Of a DNA stretch of 7,390 bases, positions 1 through 5,231 are shown one piece after another. Each line of letters opens with the position of its first letter. Position 1 is the first letter of the stretch. This DNA is from Paludibacteraceae bacterium (lineage in GTDB: Bacteria; Bacteroidota; Bacteroidia; Bacteroidales; Paludibacteraceae), in the NCBI GenBank assembly GCA_018055865.1, contig JAGPGR010000080.1, positions 1-7,390 of the forward strand. The letters run 5' to 3'. The notes under the pieces were generated by a model. It was not told where the DNA came from. It searched no databases and saw only the letters and a list, made by a program, of their open reading frames with translations. The position numbers and the translations under genes are program-made.

Positions 1-1
1 G

Positions 2-937
2 TTCCAGGATACGGATTATAGACCCAAACAGATAGAATTCAACCGGCTAAATATCACATACACCGTAATGAACAAACGCAAAATGCTTCAGCTGGTTCAG
101 GAAGGTCTGGTAAGCGGCTGGGACGATCCGCGTATGCCTACACTGTGCGGACTTCGCCGGCGAGGCTATTCTCCGGAAAGCATTCATAATTTCATTGATA
201 AAATAGGCTATACCAAGGTGGAAGGAATTATTGACCTCGGACTGCTCGAACATGCTGTGCGCGAGGAATTGAACAAAACTTCGACTCGTGTAAGCGCTAT
301 AATCAATCCCGTGAAACTGATTATTACCAACTATCCGGAGGACAGGGTAGAAATGATGGAAGCCCTGAACAATCCCGAAGATGAAAACTCCGGAACACAT
401 GAAATAGCTTTCGCACAAGAACTCTGGATGGAGCGTGAGGATTTTATGGAAGATGCTCCGAAGAAATTTTTCCGCATGACACCCGGGCAGGAAGTCCGGC
501 TGAAAAATGCGTATATTGTGAAATGTACCGGTTGCAAAAAGGATGACCAGGGAAATATCACCGAAGTGTATGCCGAATACGATCCGATGACCAAAAGCGG
601 AATGGCTGATTCCGGCCGAAAAGTGAAAGGTACGCTTCACTGGCTCTCCGCAGCACATTGTCTTCCTGCTGAAGTTCGTCTGTACGACCGTCTTTTCAGT
701 GTTGAAAACCCATCGGCCGATGAGCGTGATTTTCGCGAGCTTATCAATCCCGATTCACTGCAGTTGAGAACCAACTGCTACGTAGAAGAATTCCTGAAGG
801 ATGCCCGGCCGCTGGATCGGTTCCAGTTTCAGCGCATAGGTTATTTCAATGTAGATTCGGACAGCACTCCCGAAAAACTGGTTTTCAACCGAACAGTATC
901 GTTGAAGGATAGCTGGGCCAAGGAACAGAAAAGATAA
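2..937 (+). CDS. glnS: Glutaminyl-tRNA synthetase, C-terminal part (5' end outside window)
   Basis: Class I aminoacyl-tRNA synthetase that charges tRNA-Gln with glutamine in the cytoplasm. The reading frame is open from the window edge, so 311 residues are visible; E. coli GlnRS has about 550, so roughly the N-terminal 40-45% (including the HIGH motif) lies outside. Visible residues 22-26 read VMNKR, the GlnRS form of the KMSKS loop (VMSKR in E. coli), with Asn in place of Ser. The motif EGWDDPRMPT-like is present as SGWDDPRMPT, followed by GLRRRGYSPESI, both hallmarks of GlnRS rather than GluRS. From about residue 95 onward come the two anticodon-binding beta-barrels: IINPVKLIITNYPE, GQEVRLKNAYIVKCTG, GRKVKGTLHWLSAAH, RLYDRLFSVENP, and the family-typical end PEKLVFNRTVSLKDSWAK. 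The ATG at 68 is internal (the Met of VMNKR) and is not a start. The Ser-to-Asn change is visible; its effect is unknown. Identification is secure. Confidence 0.97.
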   Translation, partial: FQDTDYRPKQIEFNRLNITYTVMNKRKMLQLVQEGLVSGWDDPRMPTLCGLRRRGYSPESIHNFIDKIGYTKVEGIIDLGLLEHAVREELNKTSTRVSAIINPVKLIITNYPEDRVEMMEALNNPEDENSGTHEIAFAQELWMEREDFMEDAPKKFFRMTPGQEVRLKNAYIVKCTGCKKDDQGNITEVYAEYDPMTKSGMADSGRKVKGTLHWLSAAHCLPAEVRLYDRLFSVENPSADERDFRELINPDSLQLRTNCYVEEFLKDARPLDRFQFQRIGYFNVDSDSTPEKLVFNRTVSLKDSWAKEQKR

Positions 938-942
938 AAAAA

Positions 943-1053
943 GGAAAGCCTTTCACACCTTTCGGTGTGGCGACTTTACTTACTCCATTATTTAATGATA
1001 AAGCAAACTTCGGCTATTATCTGCAGTTTGTACGTAAATGCATTGAACAACAA
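943..1053 (+). pseudogene. Possible remnant of a DapA-like N-terminus (no start codon)
   Basis: Directly after glnS, in a different frame, the plus strand encodes a short peptide containing GVATLLTPLFNDKANFGYYL followed by QFVRKCIEQ. The pattern F-GVAT-x-x-TP-x-F-x-D, then a Tyr/Leu helix ending IEQ, resembles the first strand and helix of dihydrodipicolinate synthase / N-acetylneuraminate lyase family proteins (for example GVALVTPF followed by an acidic linker and a helix). No ATG, GTG or TTG lies in frame just upstream. The resemblance stops where GADYLV and the GTTGE motif should follow, and the frame ends at 1087-1089 inside the terminator. The best reading is a gene end left after deletion of a dapA-type gene; chance resemblance over about 35 residues cannot be excluded. 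The similarity is judged by eye from knowledge of the family. Confidence 0.3.
953..970 (+). other. Tetraloop hairpin just after glnS stop
   Basis: CACACC (954-959) and GGTGTG (964-969) form a 6-bp stem closing the 4-nt loop TTTC, with a further T-G pair at 953/970. It begins 16 bases after the glnS stop. No T-run follows, so it is not a canonical intrinsic terminator. It may stabilise the glnS mRNA 3' end. It also overlaps the DapA-like codons, so one of the two readings may be coincidental. Confidence 0.4.
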
Positions 1054-1085
1054 AGAACCGTTATTTGTAAAAAAGTAACGGTTTT
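1054..1085 (+). terminator. Intrinsic terminator-like hairpin downstream of glnS
   Basis: AACCGTTA (1056-1063) pairs perfectly with TAACGGTT (1076-1083). One G-T and one A-T pair extend this to about 10 bp (1054-1063 with 1076-1085). The loop is 12 nt and A-rich. The right arm runs into TTTTATAATAT. It lies between glnS and the helicase promoter, so it probably ends the glnS transcript and separates the two transcription units. Confidence 0.6.
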
Positions 1086-1105
1086 ATAATATCCTCTTTT
1101 TTCCT

Positions 1106-1113
1106 TATTTTTG
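1106..1113 (+). promoter_or_regulatory. Bacteroidetes -7 promoter element (TATTTTTG) for the helicase gene
   Basis: TATTTTTG matches the TAnnTTTG -7 consensus of the Bacteroidetes primary sigma factor. No clear TTG/TTTG -33 box is present 17-23 bp upstream; the closest is the T-rich right flank of the preceding terminator. The inferred start point near 1120 would give a 5' leader of about 40 nt. No Shine-Dalgarno sequence precedes the ATG at 1160, as is normal for this phylum. Confidence 0.45.
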
Positions 1114-1159
1114 TAATCCCATCTTTCTTATTGCATTCATTCAAAAAATATCTGACAAA

Positions 1160-3619
1160 ATGTCTGAAAACTATACCGCTATCGATTACGCCAAACTATT
1201 TGCCACACTGACCAATCAGAATGTATTTCTGACCGGAAAAGCCGGAACCGGGAAAACTACTTTTTTGCACCGGTTGCGCGAAACTTCACCCAAGCAAATG
1301 GCAGTGGTAGCGCCTACAGGCGTTGCGGCAATCAATGCGGGTGGTACTACCATTCACTCTTTTTTTCAGCTTCCGCTCACTCCCTTTATCCCTACCGAAA
1401 TGGGCCGGAAGGAACTTATCGGCAAAATGAAAATGCACTCAAACCGCCGCAAGGTGCTTCGGGAGCTGGAACTGATGGTCATTGACGAGATTAGCATGGT
1501 ACGTGCAGATGTGCTCGACGCAATAGATACGGTGCTGCGGCACATACGTTACAGGCACAGTGAGCCTTTTGGAGGTGTACAGATGATTTTCATCGGTGAT
1601 ATGTATCAGCTCTCGCCAGTGGCACAAAACGAAGAGTGGCAAATACTTTCCCGTTTTTACAAAGGAGTGTATTTCTTTAATAGTCAGGTGTTTCAGGAGC
1701 GACCATTTGTACATATTGAATTCGAAAAGATTTTCCGCCAAAAGGATATTGAGTTTATAAAACTTCTGAACGAAGTACGTAACAACAAACTTACAGCCGA
1801 AGGACAGGCATTGCTGGATAAACGCTATAATCCTTTTTTTACACCATCAGCCGACGATACATATGTTATTCTGACCACTCATAACTACAAAGCCGATCGG
1901 ATTAATCGGGAAGAGCTGGATAAAATCAAATCGCCTGCTCGGGTTTTCGAAGCAAAGGTTGACGGAGATTTTCCGGAACGAAGTTTTCCGGCTGATGAAA
2001 AACTGGAACTGAAAATAGGCTCCAAAGTCATGTTTATCAAAAATGACAGCGAAAACCCGAGGCGCTTTTTCAATGGTAAAATAGGCCTGGTAACCGAATG
2101 GGATAACAACTCCATTTGGGTGAAATGTCCGGAAGATAAAGAAGCTATTGAAGTTTCGCCGGTGCAGTGGGAAAATATCCGCTATCAGGCCAACGAATCT
2201 ACGCTGGTGGTGAGCGAAGAAGTCCTCGGTACGTTTCGTCAGTTTCCGCTGAGGCTGGCTTGGGCCATCACTATTCACAAAAGTCAGGGACTGACCTTCG
2301 AAAAAGCCATTATCGATGCCGAATCAGCTTTTGCTGCGGGTCAGGTATATGTGGCGTTGAGCCGCTGCAGGTCGCTCGAAGGTCTGGTGCTTCAAAGCAA
2401 AGTACAAAGAAGCGCCATCCAAAACGATGCAGAAATCTTGCAGTTTTCGTCAAAGCATTTTTCCATGGATCAACTGGAAACTGATTTTTCAAAATCCCGA
2501 AATCAGTATTTCTTATCACTGTTGTTGAGTATTTTTAATTTCAAACAGATGGTAGCTGTGGCCGGCAGATGGCTTACATCTACCAACGATGTTGCAACGT
2601 CATTCAACACCGAAACCCTTGAATTTCTCCGGAGTATAAATGCACAAATCTATGCAATTCAGGATGTTGGCGCTCGTTTTGGAGGACAAATTACTCAGAT
2701 AGTTCAGCGCACCCCCTTTAACGAGGAAGCACTCAATCTCAGGCTGGAAGCCGCTGAAACTTATTTCTCCGAAAAGTTGAAACAACTGACTGATGCGCTG
2801 AAGCAATCGCCGGCCACCACTGACAGTCGTGAAAACGGGAAAGAGTTCGACGATTATTTTATGGACATTTACACCTTTGCCGAACAAAAAAAGCACTGGA
2901 TTCGGGGAATAAGAAACGGTTTCAGTATCGAAAAATATTTCGAAATCAGAAAGACATTTGAACTGCCTCTGGTAAAAATCAGCTCTTATTCGCGCCATCA
3001 AAAACAGGAAAAACTCTACTCCCGAAACCCGGAATTGATGGGTATATTGTATGAGTTACGCAATTCGGTTGTGGATGAAACCGGACTGCCGATTTATATG
3101 GTTGCAGGTTCACACTCCATTGTTGAAATGGCCGATTATTTGCCTCAAACGAAATCCGACTTGCTCAAAATCAGCGGTTTTGGTGAAGCAAAGGTTGAAA
3201 AATTCGGCGAACAATTTCTGGAAGTAATCCGGGATTATTGCCTGGAAAACGGACTAAGCTCGGCTATGAATATGCTGGAGGGGCGTGAAAAGCGCAAAAG
3301 GAAAGAGAAAAAAGAAAAACAATCCAAAGGTAGTTCAGCTCAGCTTTCACATGAAATGTTTAGAAACGGAAAAAGTATTGAGGAAATTGCAGCAGAACGC
3401 AGCCTGTCAGTCGGCACCATTGCCGGCCACCTGAGTCAATTTGTAGGAAGCGGAGAGTTGAAAGCGGAGCAGTTTGTATCTGCCGATAAACTGCTAAGCG
3501 CAAAATCAATGCTTGAAAAATCGGATAACGAAGGCTCTGTTTACAGCAAGTTGAAAGGGCATTTCACACAAGTTGAAATTAGCATTATTGCAGCCTGGTT
3601 CAGAATTCAGACAAAATAA
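1160..3619 (+). CDS. PIF1-family DNA helicase with C-terminal HRDC and helix-turn-helix domains
   Basis: ATP-dependent superfamily 1B helicase, 819 aa, expected to unwind DNA 5' to 3' by analogy with PIF1 proteins; G-quadruplexes and replication-fork barriers are typical family substrates. Visible motifs: Walker A GKAGTGKT (residues 26-33), motif Ia APTGVAAINAGGTTIHSFF (51-69), Walker B / motif II VIDEIS (107-112), motif III IGDMYQLSPV (145-154), motif IV around IFRQ (191-194), an SH3-like 2B segment GSKVMFIKND to FNGKIG (about 287-308), motif V ITIHKSQG (370-377) and motif VI VYVALSRCRSLEG with R402. These catalytic residues are all intact. A region of about 190 residues without a recognised motif follows. 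Then come an HRDC-like domain (about 626-697, containing DLLKISGFGEAKVEKFGEQ), a basic linker (709-723, mostly Lys/Arg/Glu) and a helix-turn-helix (about 728-765, GKSIEEIAAERSLSVGTIAGHL) similar to the C-terminal HTH seen in some RecQ helicases. The ATG at 1160 fits the family's start, just ahead of the conserved N-terminal helix. The function is inferred from domains. Confidence 0.93.
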   Translation: MSENYTAIDYAKLFATLTNQNVFLTGKAGTGKTTFLHRLRETSPKQMAVVAPTGVAAINAGGTTIHSFFQLPLTPFIPTEMGRKELIGKMKMHSNRRKVLRELELMVIDEISMVRADVLDAIDTVLRHIRYRHSEPFGGVQMIFIGDMYQLSPVAQNEEWQILSRFYKGVYFFNSQVFQERPFVHIEFEKIFRQKDIEFIKLLNEVRNNKLTAEGQALLDKRYNPFFTPSADDTYVILTTHNYKADRINREELDKIKSPARVFEAKVDGDFPERSFPADEKLELKIGSKVMFIKNDSENPRRFFNGKIGLVTEWDNNSIWVKCPEDKEAIEVSPVQWENIRYQANESTLVVSEEVLGTFRQFPLRLAWAITIHKSQGLTFEKAIIDAESAFAAGQVYVALSRCRSLEGLVLQSKVQRSAIQNDAEILQFSSKHFSMDQLETDFSKSRNQYFLSLLLSIFNFKQMVAVAGRWLTSTNDVATSFNTETLEFLRSINAQIYAIQDVGARFGGQITQIVQRTPFNEEALNLRLEAAETYFSEKLKQLTDALKQSPATTDSRENGKEFDDYFMDIYTFAEQKKHWIRGIRNGFSIEKYFEIRKTFELPLVKISSYSRHQKQEKLYSRNPELMGILYELRNSVVDETGLPIYMVAGSHSIVEMADYLPQTKSDLLKISGFGEAKVEKFGEQFLEVIRDYCLENGLSSAMNMLEGREKRKRKEKKEKQSKGSSAQLSHEMFRNGKSIEEIAAERSLSVGTIAGHLSQFVGSGELKAEQFVSADKLLSAKSMLEKSDNEGSVYSKLKGHFTQVEISIIAAWFRIQTK

Positions 3620-3677
3620 CAAATTGAATTACTCGGAAAATATAGTTACAGCAAATCAGTGAAACTATTTTAAAAGT

Positions 3678-3705
3678 AAGAGGGCGCCCGGAAGGACGCC
3701 CTCTT
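3678..3705 (-). terminator. Strong hairpin terminator, favoured on the minus strand
   Basis: Read on the minus strand, AAGAGGGCG-TCC, loop TTCC, GGG-CGCCCTCTT forms a 12-bp stem with one U-G pair, followed by ACTTTTAAAATAG. On the plus strand the U-G pair becomes a C-A mismatch and the downstream sequence (GAAACATTAAATC) has no T-run. Stem strength and tail therefore both favour termination of leftward transcription. It may still act weakly for the helicase gene, which ends 58 bases upstream on the plus strand. Confidence 0.75.
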
Positions 3706-4904
3706 GAAACATTAAATCTAATGTGAAATATCTTCGAATAACTGTTTTATTGCTTTGAGTATGATTTCTATATGTTTTTCAGCTTGCGGTTAGCTTCGCT
3801 TCCTGCTGTTTCATCTTTTCAGTCAGAGTCGGTTGCCAGCCGTTTTACCGGTTAGTTTTCCATTCTGCTTCATCGATTTCATCAGCCATACCTTTCTTCG
3901 AACAGCTTTTTTGCTTTGCCAAATCCGGTTTATTGTGAGTAATTTTTTTCAAAACTGCTTTATTACAATTTCCGAATCCGAATAAGTGTCAAACTTAATG
4001 ATTGCTCATTTGAGCTTTAGTTTAGGGGGGCTCAGCAGGTGTCTTATCTCATAATCCTTTTTGAGGGGATTTACAGTAAAATCACCACCGTTCTTGAATT
4101 CTCATGTCATTATTTTTCTGAAAGTAAATGAGTCGCTGATTTTCTCCGTTGAGTTATCAACAGGGATGCTCGGTGGATGAAGTCGTTTGCAAGTCAGCCT
4201 GTCTGTTGAATCCCGGAATTTCCGCTACTTTTACGTAGTTTGTCGATTCTTTTGTGTTTCTGCCTGTTACAGCTTCTTACTCTGAATCATTCCTGTCGTT
4301 CCCATCATCGTTTGCTTTTTACGGCTTTGCCTTTGGCCTGATGTTGCCACCAGTCGCCGGCTCAGATAATAATTCTGTCCTGCCCGGATTGATTTCAGTC
4401 CCTTGTTGAAGGGGATGTCCATTTCTTCCTGCAGAAGGGAATACTTCCTGCTTTTCTGCTCGCGCCGGGCTTTCGCCCCTTCTCCCGTTGCTGCCTGATT
4501 TCCCGATGTTTAGATCGCTCATGTCGCACATACAACCGGCTTTTTTTACTTCCCGAAAAGTTAATTGTTCTCTCAGCATTTTCACCAAAAATAAATTTGT
4601 TTAGTGATAAACGCCTTTAATCAATTGTAAATATCGAACCTTGGTTTGACTTTTAATTCTTTTTCGCTGCGTTGCCTGAAACTTTCAGTCGCATAGTAGC
4701 AACATTGCTGCTCCCACTTCTGCCTGCGGAATGTGTACAAATATCGAAATATCTGTAGCTGCATTCTTGTCCCGGCTTCCCGGCGTCCCTGCCTTCATCA
4801 GGCTGAGTTGCGTTTCAATGAAACGTATTAGTTGAAAGTCGGATATCTCCGGAAATTACTTTTTGCCCGGGATCGTAAGACCGGAAACTTTGTTATACTT
4901 CACA

Positions 4905-4924
4905 TTGGACACTTACGCATCCAA
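4905..4924 (-). other. RNA hairpin with GNRA tetraloop
   Basis: On the minus strand UUGGAUGC, loop GUAA, GUGUCCAA forms a complete 8-bp stem including two tandem G-U/U-G pairs. GUAA belongs to the GNRA class of stable RNA tetraloops. On the plus strand the two wobble pairs become adjacent A-C mismatches and the loop is UUAC. The pairing therefore gives strand polarity, arguing for a functional minus-strand RNA. Confidence 0.6.
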
Positions 4925-4937
4925 TTCGGAAGATAGC

Positions 4938-4959
4938 GGTGCTTTCAGTCAGTGCATCC
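4938..4959 (-). other. Bulged hairpin within the candidate RNA
   Basis: On the minus strand GGATGC (4959-4954) pairs with GCACC (4942-4938): GG/CC and UGC/GCA with one bulged A and an 11-nt loop. It stands immediately upstream, in RNA direction, of the GNRA hairpin, and it uses the second of three GGATGC copies. Confidence 0.35.
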
Positions 4960-4964
4960 TTTTT

Positions 4965-4997
4965 GCAACAAGCAAGTTTACCTTTGCATCCGGTTGC
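4965..4997 (-). other. Nested hairpin within the candidate RNA
   Basis: On the minus strand GCAAC (4997-4993) pairs with GTTGC (4969-4965). Inside it GCAA (4987-4984) pairs with TTGC (4975-4972) around an 8-nt loop. It contains the first of the three GGATGC copies. The pairings are perfect but short, so this is supportive rather than decisive. Confidence 0.4.
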
Positions 4998-5036
4998 TGA
5001 TATTTAATGATTGATTTTTTTTTTGATAGTTCAGTT

Positions 5037-5047
5037 TTTCAAAGAGC
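5037..5047 (-). promoter_or_regulatory. boxA antitermination element
   Basis: The minus strand reads GCTCTTTGAAA, within GTGCTCTTTGAAAAACTG. This matches the boxA core bound by NusB/NusE in rRNA leaders (GYTCTTTRANA-type; Gram-positive rrn leaders carry CTTTGAAAACT). It lies about 37-47 nt downstream of the predicted start point, a typical leader position. Established role: assembling Nus factors so RNA polymerase resists Rho on long untranslated transcripts. No rRNA gene follows here, so its presence points to another long untranslated RNA. Confidence 0.6.
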
Positions 5048-5069
5048 ACTTCGCATCTTTTCTAATGCT

Positions 5070-5085
5070 ATGAGCCGAAACTCAT
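5070..5085 (-). other. 5'-end hairpin with UUCG loop
   Basis: On the minus strand ATGAG and CTCAT form a 5-bp stem. A U-G pair inside it closes a UUCG loop. It falls at the predicted transcription start (near 5084), so the RNA would begin with a hairpin, which commonly protects 5' ends from RNase attack. The coincidence with the start is an inference. Confidence 0.45.
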
Positions 5086-5089
5086 GTTG

Positions 5090-5122
5090 CAAATATAATA
5101 CATCGAAATATCGTTTTGCAAA
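5090..5122 (-). promoter_or_regulatory. Bacteroidetes-type promoter facing left
   Basis: On the minus strand, TTTG (5122-5119) is followed after 21 bp by TATATTTG (5097-5090). Both boxes match the phylum's -33 TTTG and -7 TAnnTTTG consensus, and the spacer is within the known 17-23 bp range. It is the best-formed promoter in the window and the only one with both boxes, yet no protein gene follows it. It lies about 110 bp downstream of the stop of the TPM lipoprotein gene on the same strand. Confidence 0.65.
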
Positions 5123-5137
5123 TTTTTTTACCTGTTT

Positions 5138-5181
5138 GTATCAACAAGTTATGAGGTAAGTTATCAACAGATTTATCAACA
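5138..5181 (+). repeat. Three direct copies of a TTATCAACA-type 9-mer
   Basis: Copies are at 5138-5146 (GTATCAACA), 5161-5169 and 5173-5181 (both TTATCAACA), in AT-rich DNA. A fourth exact copy lies at 4154-4162. The 9-mer differs at one position from the classical DnaA box TTATCCACA. The cluster sits just upstream of the leftward promoter, so it could be a regulator site (possibly DnaA) for that transcript. An origin is not supported by gene context. Confidence 0.45.
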
Positions 5182-5231
5182 ATTTAAATCCCTGAATATG
5201 AGATGAATAGAAAAGAATTGTTGGTAAGTAA

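Larger units (their letters stand above)
3678..5084 (-). ncRNA. Candidate ~1.4 kb structured non-coding RNA with boxA
   Basis: The transcription unit is inferred from its signals on the minus strand. A Bacteroidetes promoter (5122-5090) predicts a start near 5084. A UUCG-loop hairpin sits at the 5' end (5085-5070), a boxA at 5047-5037, and a 12-bp terminator stem with a U-rich tail ends it at 3678. Between them are local hairpins: a nested one (4997-4965), a bulged one (4959-4938), a GNRA-loop one (4924-4905), CGTTTC/GAAACG (4825-4811), GCCT/AGGC (4803-4791), GGGC-GAAA-GCCC (4478-4467) and ACATTA/TAATGT just before the terminator (3724-3709). The G-U pairs favour the minus strand. The sequence does not resemble rRNA, tmRNA, RNase P RNA, SRP RNA, intron domain V or a CRISPR array as I know them. 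The alternatives are a decayed protein gene or two or more shorter transcripts. The exact 5' end is a prediction. Confidence 0.45.
3620..5231. other. 1.6 kb without a convincing protein gene
   Basis: No reading frame here has a recognisable protein domain. The stretch is T-rich on the plus strand and purine-rich on the minus strand, and holds minus-strand transcription signals: promoter 5090-5122, boxA 5037-5047 and terminator 3678-3705, listed separately. Several minus-strand frames are open for 50-90 codons, but they switch frame and are broken by stops. The region 3620-3677 between the helicase stop and the hairpin shows nothing further, apart from providing the T-rich tail of the minus-strand terminator. 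Confidence 0.8.

Noticed and set aside
47..658. Long minus-strand ORF opposite glnS
   Set aside because: Antisense shadow of a securely identified gene; no domain of its own.
4267..4422. Minus-strand 51-codon ORF beginning MDIPFNKGLK
   Set aside because: Reads protein-like but overlaps the other open frame on the same strand, has no promoter of its own, and I recognise no family.
4319..4588. Minus-strand ORF of 89 codons (TTG start, first ATG at 4579)
   Set aside because: No recognisable domain; composition rich in Gly, Arg, Pro and Ser, as expected from reading a structured, T-poor strand. A second minus-strand frame is open across the same bases. Kept only as part of the decayed-gene alternative.
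4586..4593. Second leftward promoter (TATTTTTG on the minus strand)
   Set aside because: The -7 match is good, but no TTG lies 17-23 bp upstream, and such a T-rich octamer is expected often by chance.
3678..5084. rRNA, tmRNA, RNase P RNA, SRP RNA, group I or II intron, CRISPR array
   Set aside because: None of the hallmark sequences I know (rRNA conserved blocks, tmRNA ends, RNase P GAGGAAAGTCC, intron domain V, regular repeats with spacers) is visible on either strand.
5138..5181. Chromosomal or plasmid replication origin
   Set aside because: Only three near-DnaA boxes, each off consensus, with no dnaA, dnaN, rep or par gene in the window.
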